NCBI GenBank assembly: GCA_030835085.1 | Contig: JAUQWQ010000057.1 | Location: forward strand, 1 to 49,768 | Reading direction: 5' to 3' | Length of the DNA stretch: 49,768 bases | From: Ignavibacteria bacterium | GTDB taxonomy: Bacteria; Bacteroidota; Ignavibacteria; Tepidaquicellales; OLB5 | In this document: positions 26,395-34,479 of the stretch, piece after piece | Layout: every line of letters starts with the position of its first letter | Numbering within the stretch: the first letter of the stretch is position 1 | Position numbers and translations under genes: made by a program | The notes under the pieces: generated by a model | Told to the model about the DNA's origin: nothing | The model's database searches: none | Seen by the model: only the letters and a program-made list of their open reading frames with translations

Positions 26395-26745
26395 ATGGAT
26401 GATTTTTTCTACATGATCGCACAGGCTCTTGAAGCTGTAAGTTTTACAGTTATGATATACGGTGCGCTTCTTGCGATACTGATGTTTATCAAAAGTGAAT
26501 TCACCCGTTTTACCGGTAAGTTCACATTAAACGGACTAAGTAAGGTTAGAATCGATTTTGGATATTACATTCTGCTCGGCCTTCAATTTCTGATAGCGGC
26601 CGATATAATTGAAACAATTCTTAAACCTGAATTGGACGAGCTTATTGAGCTTGGAGGTATAGTTGCCATCAGAATTCTGCTAAGTTACTTTCTAACCAAA
26701 GAAATTAACGAGCTGAAGGAAAGTGAAACACATAAAACATTATAA
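26395..26745 (+). CDS. DUF1622 membrane protein
   Basis: A 116-residue integral membrane protein with three hydrophobic helices (about 12-33, 55-75 and 83-102). The opening LEAVSFTVMIYGALLAI and the central helix LLGLQFLIAADIIETILKP are the family signature of DUF1622. Members occur in many bacteria with no known activity. It is flanked by a candidate promoter and a terminator, so it is probably monocistronic. Confidence 0.85.
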   Translation: MDDFFYMIAQALEAVSFTVMIYGALLAILMFIKSEFTRFTGKFTLNGLSKVRIDFGYYILLGLQFLIAADIIETILKPELDELIELGGIVAIRILLSYFLTKEINELKESETHKTL

Positions 26746-26746
26746 A

Positions 26747-26780
26747 AAAAAGGAGGCTTAAATGAGCCCCCTTTCTTTAG
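26747..26780. terminator. Bidirectional terminator between the DUF1622 and fatty-acid hydroxylase genes
   Basis: AAAGGAGGCT and AGCCCCCTTT pair across a TAAATG loop with single bulges. A-rich and T-containing flanks on the two sides let it work for both converging genes. Confidence 0.6.
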
Positions 26781-26799
26781 CTAATATTAGAATCTGAAT

Positions 26800-27477
26800 T
26801 TATACTGTAGCTTTTTTATCGTCATCCTTGCCAACTTCAATATCAGGTACCTTTTTTAAGTCCAGCATATAGCTTGGGATTGTACGGAAAATATAATCCC
26901 ACAGCGGAGTAGATACTCCATAAGCTGTGTGGTCATCTTCATAATGATGGCGAAGGTGATATGATCTTAAGAAACCGCCGATCTTGCCCTTTAAGTTTAT
27001 GTGATGTGTAGCGTAATGAATTGAATCATAGCTCACATACCCCAGCACGAATCCCGAAAAAATTATCAGGTAATAGTTGCCGAATGCAGCCATAAAAACA
27101 TAAAAGAAAAATGTCGCAAGCGGAACACTTACAAGAAGCGGCATTACAAGTCTTGTAGCATCGCGGGGGTAGTCATGGTGAATACCGTGAACAAGAAAAT
27201 GAACTTTTTTGCCAAGCTCTGACTTAGGGTCGTAATGAAACGCCCAGCGATGAATAATATACTCTATGAGTGTCCATAACAGAATACCGCCAAAGTAGGC
27301 AAGTATCCCGTTTATTACCGGTACTCTTTGAAAGCCGAAGTAGGCGCATATAATAAGCACAGGAACGTACACCACAACAGGTGTAACAGGATGGATATGT
27401 GAAAAATACTCCAGAAATGAATTCTTAAACAGGGGTATTGTTTCGTTCTTGTTGGAAACGTACTTAGACTTTGCCAT
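26800..27477 (-). CDS. Sterol desaturase/fatty acid hydroxylase family protein (fatty acid 2-hydroxylase-like)
   Basis: A 225-residue membrane di-iron enzyme of the fatty acid hydroxylase superfamily. Several membrane helices carry the histidine clusters that bind iron: HRWAFH (about 77-82), HFLVHGIHHDYPRD (about 92-105), HYATHH and YHLRHHYEDD. The HGIHHDYPRD form is typical of the Scs7/FA2H group, which adds a hydroxyl at C2 of fatty acids in sphingolipids. This suggests hydroxylated membrane lipids here. It is transcribed alone; the regiospecificity is inferred from motif style only. Confidence 0.88.
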   Translation of the reverse strand: MAKSKYVSNKNETIPLFKNSFLEYFSHIHPVTPVVVYVPVLIICAYFGFQRVPVINGILAYFGGILLWTLIEYIIHRWAFHYDPKSELGKKVHFLVHGIHHDYPRDATRLVMPLLVSVPLATFFFYVFMAAFGNYYLIIFSGFVLGYVSYDSIHYATHHINLKGKIGGFLRSYHLRHHYEDDHTAYGVSTPLWDYIFRTIPSYMLDLKKVPDIEVGKDDDKKATV

Positions 27478-27577
27478 TTATTCTTGAATAGATTATCCGC
27501 AAATTTACAAAATTTTAAAGGTATTTTCAATTGCATTATACCATACATTTTTACCAATTGATAACCATTTATAAAAC

Positions 27578-28123
27578 ATGGAATTAAAAAAATGGAACAG
27601 AATTTCGACTGAACTTAAGTTTAAAAACGGCTGGTGGAGCTATAAAGTTGATAAATATACCCTGCCGGATGGCAGCGAAGGTGAGTATCATTATGCATTC
27701 ACTCATGGATCGGTATTTATAATACCCGTAACAGCGGAAGGAAAAATAATACTTGTTAAACAATACCGCTATTTAAACGACCGCTTTAGCCTTGAGTTTC
27801 CCGGCGGGGGAGTAAAATCGGAAAATGACCACGATAAACAGGCTGAAAAGGAGCTTATTGAAGAAACCGGGTTTACCGGTGAGCTGACTTATGCAGGTAT
27901 GTTCAATCCATACAACGGCGTTACAAATGAGATTTGTAAGGTTTATATTGCACGGAACTTAAAGCCCAGTTCAGCGTATAAAAAAGATAATTCCGAGGAA
28001 TTTATAATTTATGAGCTGACCGCGGATGAAATTGATAAAATGATAGCCGAAAACGAAATCTATGATGGGATGACACTTGCAAGCTGGGCGCTGGTTAAAG
28101 AGCAAATAACAAATATCAAATAA
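27578..28123 (+). CDS. Nudix hydrolase (ADP-ribose pyrophosphatase-like)
   Basis: A 181-residue Nudix enzyme. Upstream of the box it has VKQYRYLNDRFSLEFPGGG, as in ADP-ribose pyrophosphatases. The Nudix helix is AEKELIEETGF, where Lys replaces the usual Arg and the first conserved Glu of the box is shifted by one position (SENDHD), while the metal-binding Glu residues are kept. It probably hydrolyses ADP-ribose or another nucleotide sugar. The final residues QITNIK and the stop are encoded by the first units of a 14-bp tandem repeat. Confidence 0.87.
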   Translation: MELKKWNRISTELKFKNGWWSYKVDKYTLPDGSEGEYHYAFTHGSVFIIPVTAEGKIILVKQYRYLNDRFSLEFPGGGVKSENDHDKQAEKELIEETGFTGELTYAGMFNPYNGVTNEICKVYIARNLKPSSAYKKDNSEEFIIYELTADEIDKMIAENEIYDGMTLASWALVKEQITNIK

Positions 28124-28158
28124 CAAATATCAAATAACAAATATCAAATAACAAATAA
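28103..28158. repeat. 14-bp tandem repeat (CAAATAACAAATAT, four units)
   Basis: Three identical units at 28103, 28117 and 28131 are followed by one with a single change at 28145. The Nudix stop codon (28121-28123) lies inside the second unit, so the gene ends within the array. Confidence 0.9.
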
Positions 28159-28211
28159 CAAGCATTAAATTTAAAATAAGTTTAAAAATTAAATCAAAAG
28201 GAATATACAAT

Positions 28212-28952
28212 TTGAAAGTATTAATATCATTTATTTTTTTGTTTTCATCAGTCCTGTTTGGACAAATTAAAGATACAACTTTAAATATTGATCTCAATTT
28301 CGACAGGAATGAAGAAAAGGTATCCGTTAGCTATAATGAAAGTTCACTTGAGTTCACACTCAAAATAAACAACGCCGTAGTAAATGAGAAGTTCATGGAT
28401 TCATATGACTGCGCAGTGGAAATTCTTGATATCAACCGGAATGATAACCTGAAGGAAGTTCTTGTTAAAGGTTACGGAAACAGTGATCAGAGCGATATGT
28501 ACTTCTACCAATTTATTGATGGTAAAATAGTGCCATGCGGGCATCTTCCATCGAATTTCGGTATTGAAGTTACAGGCAACAGTAAAATTACCGAACATGC
28601 CTGGATGGGATTCTGGACTGCAAAGCTTAAGTATGATTTCGATTCTAAGAACAAAACTATCACTAAAATTGAAGAAGAATTTTACGATGTCAACCAGGAA
28701 TGCGAAGTCAGAAGTCCGTTTAAACTTTTGGTAAATAGAGATGATAACTCAGAAGCTGCGGTTACATTATCGTCTAAAACAAAACTAACAATTATTAAGG
28801 CTGATATAAGCCCGGTATGCAAATACGAAGACGGTACTGATGACGATTTTTCATGTGACTGGTTTTACTTTAAAACCGCCGATGGCAAATATGGCTGGTG
28901 CAGGCTTAAAGATTTCCAGCAGAATGTTGACGGATTGATCTGGGCGGGATGA
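28212..28952 (+). CDS. Exported protein with C-terminal SH3-like domain
   Basis: A 246-residue secreted protein. The start is TTG at 28212, preceded by AAGGA about 11 nt upstream, and it begins the signal peptide MKVLISFIFLFSSVLFGQ. The middle (about 25-170) resembles a beta-propeller-like or VCBS-type segment with EILDINRNDNLKEVLVKGYG. The last 60 residues look like a bacterial SH3 domain (TIIKADISPVC, GKYGWCRLKDFQ). It may bind cell-wall material. The end of the gene lies in a 14-bp tandem duplication. Confidence 0.72.
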   Translation: MKVLISFIFLFSSVLFGQIKDTTLNIDLNFDRNEEKVSVSYNESSLEFTLKINNAVVNEKFMDSYDCAVEILDINRNDNLKEVLVKGYGNSDQSDMYFYQFIDGKIVPCGHLPSNFGIEVTGNSKITEHAWMGFWTAKLKYDFDSKNKTITKIEEEFYDVNQECEVRSPFKLLVNRDDNSEAAVTLSSKTKLTIIKADISPVCKYEDGTDDDFSCDWFYFKTADGKYGWCRLKDFQQNVDGLIWAG

Positions 28953-28970
28953 TCTGGGCGGGATGATCTG
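28936..28970. repeat. 14-bp tandem duplication (TGATCTGGGCGGGA) across a stop codon
   Basis: Two exact units (28936-28949, 28950-28963) plus a 7-nt partial. The stop of the SH3-like gene (28950-28952) is the first codon of unit 2, so the duplication leaves the protein unchanged. Confidence 0.88.
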
Positions 28971-29013
28971 AAGGCAAAAAGCAAAAGTAAAAAAGGCAAA
29001 AAAATTAAAAGGG
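28971..29013. repeat. Low-complexity A/G-rich run after the SH3-like gene
   Basis: AAGGCAAAAAGCAAAAG, TAAAAAAGGC and AAAAAAATTAAAAGGG words follow in sense orientation, closely resembling the runs at 8481-8518 and 20604-20640 when those are read in the sense of their own genes. Confidence 0.55.
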
Positions 29014-29040
29014 TGGATGAAAGTTCGCCCTTTCATTTTT
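29008..29040 (+). terminator. Possible terminator after the SH3-like gene
   Basis: AAAGGGTG pairs with CGCCCTTT across a short loop, followed by CATTTTTAAC. The stem has one mismatch. Confidence 0.5.
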
Positions 29041-29146
29041 AACTGGCTCTTACCGAGAAAAGCAAAATGAAAACCATAAAATATCTAATATTTCAATTGA
29101 TTTATTAATACATTCAAAAATCCCTTAATAATTAATATAATTGCAG

Positions 29147-29824
29147 ATGAGGCAGCTGTTAAAAGGTGATTTGCGGCATTTGGGAAATGCGTTCGTTAAG
29201 GTATATCCTATGACCTTCAGGCGTATTTTTATGCACTGGCAGCTCTCGCTTGCGGCAATATTCGCTATTATTTCAGCGTTTTATCTTGATCCAGCAATAA
29301 GGGATATTGTAACATCTATCAGCGGTGATATTGCCGGTTCACTTATGGAATTCGGCAGGTGGTATGGCAACGGAATGCCTACGCTTTATCTTTTTCTCGG
29401 GCTATACATTGCCGGCCTTATTTTTAAAAAATATAAGCTGCGCGAAACAGGTTTGCTTGTTTTAGAATCATATATTTTTTCAGGATTGATAACCCTTATC
29501 TTTAAATCAGCTTTTGGCAGGTTCCGTCCATATACCAATAGAGGCGATTTTGCTTTCTACGGCTGGAACTGGACAAACAACGATATGTTTTCATACATAT
29601 CGGGTCATGCAGCGGTATCATTCGCGCTTTCAACAATACTTGCTTCAACTACCGAAAATTATTATGTTAAATCTTTTTATTACCTTCTGGCTGTTATTAC
29701 TTGTGTAAGCAGAATCTATCATAACCAGCACTGGTTCAGTGATGTAGTAAGCGGGGCAATATCAGCTTACCTCATAAGCCGCGTGCTGGTTGCTATTCAT
29801 AAGGAACCTGATTCAGATTATTAA
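29147..29824 (+). CDS. PAP2-family membrane phosphatase
   Basis: A 225-residue membrane phosphatase of the PAP2 superfamily, which dephosphorylates lipid phosphates such as phosphatidic acid or undecaprenyl pyrophosphate. The three catalytic motifs are present: KSAFGRFRP (KX6RP), YISGHAAVS (SGH) and SRIYHNQHWFSD (SRX5HX3D). About five membrane helices are visible. The ATG at 29147 is chosen over a TTG two codons earlier. The DUF2071 gene follows 19 nt later in the same direction. The precise substrate cannot be told. Confidence 0.9.
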   Translation: MRQLLKGDLRHLGNAFVKVYPMTFRRIFMHWQLSLAAIFAIISAFYLDPAIRDIVTSISGDIAGSLMEFGRWYGNGMPTLYLFLGLYIAGLIFKKYKLRETGLLVLESYIFSGLITLIFKSAFGRFRPYTNRGDFAFYGWNWTNNDMFSYISGHAAVSFALSTILASTTENYYVKSFYYLLAVITCVSRIYHNQHWFSDVVSGAISAYLISRVLVAIHKEPDSDY

Positions 29825-29843
29825 CTTTGAAATATATTAAACT

Positions 29844-30551
29844 ATGAACGAACCAAAATTGTTTTTACGTGCCAGGTGGCAGGATCTTATCTTGATAACA
29901 TATGATGTTGACCCGAAGTTATTGTTTGAGCATATTCCCCCCGGTCTTGAACCTGATACTATCGATGGAAGGGCATTTGTGAGCCTGGTTGCTTTCGATT
30001 TTCTTGATACAAAAATTAAAGGCGTTAAAGTGCCGTTCCACGTGAACTTCCCGGAAATAAACCTGAGAATTTATGTAAAGAACAGCGAAAAACGCGGTGT
30101 TGTATTTATCAGGGAGTTTGTCCCGAAAGCAATAATACCGCTTATTGCCAATACACTTTATAATGAAAACTATAAAGCTATCACGATGTCAAGCGATGTA
30201 CAGAAAAACGGAACAATTTTCCTGAATCACAAAATTAAGCTTTTGGGAAAATTTTACGAAATTAACGCGGAAGCTGAAAATCAGCCTTATATGCCTCCGG
30301 CTGATTCAACTGAACATTTTTTTAAAGAACATGAGTGGGGTTTCGGAACCTCGAAGGATGGAAATCCATTAATATACAGAGTAGAACATCCGTTCTGGAA
30401 TGTTTATCCATTGGTGAAGTTTCAGCATAATTTTGATTTTGAGGCAATTTACGGCAAAAAATGGGGAGTCCTGAACGGGCAGCAGCCATATAACGTAACT
30501 TTTGCACAGGGTTCTGCGGTAAAAGTATTTGAAGGTCAATTGATGTTATAA
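29844..30551 (+). CDS. DUF2071 (YqjF-like) protein
   Basis: A 235-residue soluble protein. The amino end has the DUF2071 signature: ARWQDLILITYDVDPKLL, then PPGLEPDTIDGRAFVSLVAFDF and NLRIYVKN. A later EHEWGFG and VEHPFWNVYP segment is also usual for the family. It is related to the acetoacetate decarboxylase-like fold and has no settled function. It follows the PAP2 gene closely and precedes egtD by 115 nt; there is no evident link to ergothioneine synthesis. Confidence 0.87.
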   Translation: MNEPKLFLRARWQDLILITYDVDPKLLFEHIPPGLEPDTIDGRAFVSLVAFDFLDTKIKGVKVPFHVNFPEINLRIYVKNSEKRGVVFIREFVPKAIIPLIANTLYNENYKAITMSSDVQKNGTIFLNHKIKLLGKFYEINAEAENQPYMPPADSTEHFFKEHEWGFGTSKDGNPLIYRVEHPFWNVYPLVKFQHNFDFEAIYGKKWGVLNGQQPYNVTFAQGSAVKVFEGQLML

Positions 30552-30666
30552 AATATATTTGTGATAATTAGCAGGAATCAATAATTGTGTTTTAATCTTA
30601 TTTGGTTATATTGCAAAAAAATATTATTAAATAATTTCAAAGTGTAATTTTAATTTATATTTATTC

Positions 30667-31665
30667 ATGCCGGCAGGATACGAAATAGAACATATCAACG
30701 ATAGATTCAGCCTGTATCATGCCGGGGGAAATAAAGATGCATCCGCATTTGCTGAGGATGTTATAGCCGGACTTAAAGCAAAGCCCAAATCCCTTTCACC
30801 AAAGTATTTCTATGATGATAATGGCTCTGAGCTATTTGAGAAGATATGCGAGACTCCCGAATACTATGTTACCCGTACAGAGGCATCAATTCTAAAAGCG
30901 CATGCCGCAGAAATTGCTGATGTGAATGCAGGCAAAAACTTAATTATTGAGCTTGGAAGCGGAAGCTCAATTAAAACACGATATATACTTAACGCCTTTA
31001 TAAAGAACGTATCTCCGGTTACATATGTCCCCATAGATGTAAGTGAAATATTGATACAAAGCGGCAATGAGCTGCTCAATGATTTTGAAGGACTATATGT
31101 GAACGGTATAATAGGGGAGTACGAACAGGCGCTTGAAATTGTTTCAGAAATTTATCACCAGCCAAAGCTTATGGTTTTCCTTGGTTCAAGTATCGGGAAT
31201 TTTGACCTGCCGCACGCTGAAGAATTCCTTAAGAAAATCTCAGCAAGTATGAATAGCGGTGATTCATTACTCATCGGGTTCGATCTTGTGAAAGATGAAG
31301 GAATACTGAATGCAGCTTATAATGATAGTGACGGTGTAACTGCGGAATTCAACCTGAACCTCATTAACAGGATAAACAGGGAGTTCAATTCAGGAATTGA
31401 TGTAAACAATTTTGAGCATACAGCTTTCTTTAATTCCGCAAAAAGCAGGATCGAAATGCACCTGATATCAAGGTGCGACCAGTCATTCAGCCTGAACGGC
31501 TCGGGGGAAATAATCTTTAAAAAGAATGAAACTATCCACACCGAAAACTCATACAAATTCACAGATGAAATGATAAAAGAGCTGGCACAAGCATCCGGGC
31601 TCAGCATCACAAACTCATGGAAAGACAAAAATAACTATTTTGAGCTTTGTTTGATGCATAAATAA
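30667..31665 (+). CDS. egtD: L-histidine N-alpha-methyltransferase EgtD
   Basis: EgtD methylates the amino group of histidine three times with SAM to make hercynine, the first step of ergothioneine synthesis. The 332-residue protein shows the family opening KSLSPKYFYDDNGSELFEKIC (about 41-61, given here in two parts: KSLSPKYFYDD and NGSELFEKIC). The SAM-binding ELGSGSSIKTR lies at about 95-105. MVFLGSSIGNFD and LIGFDLVKD follow, and the protein ends with FTDEMIKELAQASGL. The length is normal. egtB lies 0.55 kb downstream on the opposite strand, separated by a DUF4160-DUF2442 pair. Confidence 0.95.
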   Translation: MPAGYEIEHINDRFSLYHAGGNKDASAFAEDVIAGLKAKPKSLSPKYFYDDNGSELFEKICETPEYYVTRTEASILKAHAAEIADVNAGKNLIIELGSGSSIKTRYILNAFIKNVSPVTYVPIDVSEILIQSGNELLNDFEGLYVNGIIGEYEQALEIVSEIYHQPKLMVFLGSSIGNFDLPHAEEFLKKISASMNSGDSLLIGFDLVKDEGILNAAYNDSDGVTAEFNLNLINRINREFNSGIDVNNFEHTAFFNSAKSRIEMHLISRCDQSFSLNGSGEIIFKKNETIHTENSYKFTDEMIKELAQASGLSITNSWKDKNNYFELCLMHK

Positions 31666-31690
31666 TATTAGAATTAATTATTATATTAGA

Positions 31691-31942
31691 ATGCCTACAG
31701 TTTTGTTTAAGAATGGCTGGAGATTTTTCTTTTTTGCGAATGAAGGGAATGAACCTGTCCATATCCATGTTATGAAGGCTGAGAAATCATGTAAGTTTTT
31801 CCTTGATGAAGATCAAATTGAACTGAAACTTAGTTCTCAGAAGAATATGAAAGGAAAAGATCTTAAAGAAGTAAAAGAAATTATATTTGAAAATTTCAAC
31901 TATATTGTAGAGTCATGGAAAAAATTTCACAACGAAAATTAA
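31691..31942 (+). CDS. DUF4160 protein
   Basis: An 83-residue protein with the DUF4160 signature: MPTVLFKNGWRFFFFANEG followed by EPVHIHVMKAEKSCKFFL. The histidine pair (HIH) is characteristic. It overlaps the next gene, a DUF2442 protein, by 28 nt. DUF4160 and DUF2442 proteins are very often encoded as such overlapping pairs and have been suggested to be toxin-antitoxin-like, but this is not proven to my knowledge. It starts 25 nt after egtD. Confidence 0.85.
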   Translation: MPTVLFKNGWRFFFFANEGNEPVHIHVMKAEKSCKFFLDEDQIELKLSSQKNMKGKDLKEVKEIIFENFNYIVESWKKFHNEN

Positions 31943-32208
31943 AGCGTACCGTAAAGAGAAAATCAGAGGACTCTTATCATAATGTGAGTTCAGTTACATT
32001 CAAAAATAATTTTATGATTCTTGAAGTTGATAATAATAGTTATAATTTACCTTTAAAAACAATTTCACAAAAGTTGCTAAATGCTAGTACTAAGGAAAGG
32101 GAAGCATTTAAGATTATTTGCTCAGGCTATGGCATAAATTGGCCATTAATTGATGAAGATCTTTCAATTGATGGTTTAATCAGAACTTACACTGAACTCA
32201 ATTCTTAA
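31915..32208 (+). CDS. DUF2442 protein
   Basis: A 97-residue protein. The second half has the DUF2442 pattern: VDNNSYNLPLKTISQKL, then ASTKEREAFKIICSGYGINWPLIDEDLSIDGLI. The first 20 residues are strongly basic (MEKISQRKLKRTVKRK), suggesting nucleic-acid contact. The start overlaps DUF4160 by 28 nt, which implies coupled translation. Its stop is only 11 nt from the stop of the converging egtB gene. A DNA-binding antitoxin-type role is possible but only inferred. Confidence 0.82.
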   Translation: MEKISQRKLKRTVKRKSEDSYHNVSSVTFKNNFMILEVDNNSYNLPLKTISQKLLNASTKEREAFKIICSGYGINWPLIDEDLSIDGLIRTYTELNS

Positions 32209-32219
32209 TTTTTATTGCC

Positions 32220-33593
32220 TCATGCATCTTTCGCACATCTGAATCCGCTTATCAGCCATCTTTCATGCGCTTTAAAGAAATTGCGGTACGTGTTGCGGGT
32301 AGAATCCTTTGGTGTACCAAATGAACCGCCCCGCAAAACCTTCTGGTTTGAAAACCATTTATCGTTATACTCCGCAAAGCCTGATTTGAATCCCGGGTAA
32401 GCAACAAACTCAGAGCCTGTCCACTCCCATGTATCGCCCAACATTCCGTAACAACCGTAGAAGCTCTTTCCCTTTTCATATGCAAATACATCTGCAGGTG
32501 CCCATATTCTTGATTCCAATAAATTACACTTAAATTCATCAGGCGATTCATTGCCCCAGGGATATAATCGTTTAGTACCTTTATCTTCATCCCAACTGGC
32601 GGCCTTCTCCCATTCAGCTTCAGTTGGCAATCTTTTGCCTGCCCAGCGGGAGTACGCATCAGCTTCAAAGAAGCTTATATTTGTTACCGGTTCATTTGAA
32701 AAATTTTCAATGAAGCGTTTACCTTTAAAATCACACTTAAACCAGCTTCCGTTCTCGTCACGCTCCCAATATAACGGAGCTTCTACCTTATTGCTGTTTA
32801 CCCATTGCCAGCCTTCATCAAGCCAGAATCTGAAATTCATGTAGCCGCCATCATTGATGAAATTTAAATAATCGCCGTTTGTAACGGGAGTATTATCTAT
32901 CAGGAAATCATTTAGATAAACCTTATGCTGCGGCATTTCAATATCATATGCAAACTGGTCCCGCCACCTTAAAATATCGAATCCAAGCTCATACAATCCG
33001 CCGGGAATTTTTATCATTTCCTTTTTATGAGATTGCCCGTTCTGCTGTGGTACATTCTTAATTGATTTTGGCTGATACTGGTCCTGCAGTAAATGCTGCA
33101 GGTCATACACCATCAGTTCCTGGTGCTGCCACTCATGATTGAATGCCAGCATGAAATCCTTTAGTACATTCAATTTCATCTCAGCAGAATCAAAAAATCT
33201 TGAAACCTCGCGGTTTATATAATTCCAGTACTCAATAGTTTCTTTTACTGTCGGACGTGATATTGTACCCCTTCTGCTTTTATTGAATGGTTTGCCAAAA
33301 GCCTGGTAATATGAATTAAGATAAAATGAAAAATCCTGCTTATATGGTTTGTAATCCTTAAAGTATTTTTTTAGCAACTGGTCATAGAACCAGGTTACAT
33401 GTCCAAGGTGCCAGCGCGGCGGACTCATAAAACTTTCGGTCTGTACAACGTAATCTTCAATTTCCAGTGGTTCGCACAGCTCAATTGTCATTCTGCGCAC
33501 TTTACGGAACTGCGAGAATATTTTATCGGTATCAATACCGCTCAGGGAATTTTCTATGTCATTTATATTCAGAACGCTCTTTTGATTTTCCAT
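32220..33593 (-). CDS. egtB: Ergothioneine biosynthesis sulfoxide synthase EgtB
   Basis: EgtB is a non-heme iron enzyme that joins a thiol donor to hercynine as a sulfoxide. The 457-residue protein has an N-terminal DinB-like domain with the iron ligands His65 (WHLGHVTWF), His153 and His157 (HEWQHQE). The C-terminal half is a formylglycine-generating-enzyme-like domain (about 195-457) with IPGGLYELG, RLPTEAEWEKAA and the ending VLRGGSFGT...GFRCAKD. egtA, egtC and egtE are not in the window. Whether it uses cysteine or gamma-glutamylcysteine cannot be decided from motifs I can see. Confidence 0.94.
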   Translation of the reverse strand: MENQKSVLNINDIENSLSGIDTDKIFSQFRKVRRMTIELCEPLEIEDYVVQTESFMSPPRWHLGHVTWFYDQLLKKYFKDYKPYKQDFSFYLNSYYQAFGKPFNKSRRGTISRPTVKETIEYWNYINREVSRFFDSAEMKLNVLKDFMLAFNHEWQHQELMVYDLQHLLQDQYQPKSIKNVPQQNGQSHKKEMIKIPGGLYELGFDILRWRDQFAYDIEMPQHKVYLNDFLIDNTPVTNGDYLNFINDGGYMNFRFWLDEGWQWVNSNKVEAPLYWERDENGSWFKCDFKGKRFIENFSNEPVTNISFFEADAYSRWAGKRLPTEAEWEKAASWDEDKGTKRLYPWGNESPDEFKCNLLESRIWAPADVFAYEKGKSFYGCYGMLGDTWEWTGSEFVAYPGFKSGFAEYNDKWFSNQKVLRGGSFGTPKDSTRNTYRNFFKAHERWLISGFRCAKDA

Positions 33594-33750
33594 TTAAATA
33601 TTTTATTAGTAGTTTTACGGGAATTGTTTTAAATATACCTGTTCTTACAGGAATTTAAAATTCATTTATTAAATGTGGAATTGCTATTTATTAAATACGA
33701 TATTAACCATTAAAGTTCTGAAATAATTTTTATAATAAAAATATAAATTA

Positions 33751-34479
33751 TTGAGCCTCATCCAGTTCAAAAATGTATCTCACTATTACGGAAAAGAGCC
33801 TGCGGTTAGTGGTCTGACATTTGAAATTGAAGATCAGAAAATTACCGCAATAATCGGCAAAAGCGGCAGTGGGAAATCAACTCTGCTGCAGATAATAAAC
33901 GGACTGATCAAACCATCACTTGGCGAAGTTGACGTTTTCGGTAAACCGCTCGATTATTCAGAAATTTATAAAACCAGGCTTAAGATTGGATATTCAGTGC
34001 AGGGCACGGGACTCTTCCCGCATATGACTGTTTACAATAATATTGCCATTCTTGGTAAAATTACGAATGAATCCAAACACGATATAGAGCGGAGGATTGA
34101 TACGCTTATGAGCTTTGTAAATCTGCCGCCAAGTTTTAAGACCAAGTATCCATACCAGCTTTCAGGCGGTGAACAGCAGCGAGTTGGAATTTGCAGAGCG
34201 ATGCTGTTAAGTCCCCCGGTTTTTTTGCTTGATGAAGCCTTTGCTGCACTTGACCCTGAGACCAAGAATGAAATCCACAACGAGCTGCTTGAAATGCAAG
34301 CCGCCGAACCCCGCACTATTGTGATTGTAACCCATGACCTGAACGAAGCTATAAAACTAGCTGATAATATTATGTTCATGGAAGCTGGTGAGATCAAACA
34401 ATTCGCTTCCAAAAAGGAAATCATGGATAATCCCGCAAGCATTTCAGTGAAAGATTATATGAAGAGCAGGGAAGTATGA
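33751..34479 (+). CDS. ABC transporter ATPase, QAT/OpuCA type (candidate EgtV)
   Basis: The 242-residue ATP-binding subunit of a quaternary-amine-type importer. Walker A is GKSGSGKST (36-44), the Q-loop region is YSVQGTGLFPHMT, the signature is LSGGEQQR (137-144), Walker B is VFLLDEA (157-163) and the switch is VTHD. It is short and lacks the C-terminal CBS pair seen in OpuCA/ProV. The start is TTG; no ATG is available before the Q-loop. It is divergent from egtB, and its stop overlaps the permease gene by 4 nt (ATGA). The location suggests ergothioneine uptake, but betaine, choline or carnitine remain possible. Confidence 0.85.
   Translation: MSLIQFKNVSHYYGKEPAVSGLTFEIEDQKITAIIGKSGSGKSTLLQIINGLIKPSLGEVDVFGKPLDYSEIYKTRLKIGYSVQGTGLFPHMTVYNNIAILGKITNESKHDIERRIDTLMSFVNLPPSFKTKYPYQLSGGEQQRVGICRAMLLSPPVFLLDEAFAALDPETKNEIHNELLEMQAAEPRTIVIVTHDLNEAIKLADNIMFMEAGEIKQFASKKEIMDNPASISVKDYMKSREV

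Noticed and set aside
28103-28158. Tandem array considered as a CRISPR or iteron origin
   Set aside because: Units are 14 bp with no spacers, it is only four units long, and no cas or replication genes are nearby.
33399-33658. Two overlapping plus-strand frames at the start of egtB
   Set aside because: Antisense shadows of the egtB coding sequence with no binding site or domain.
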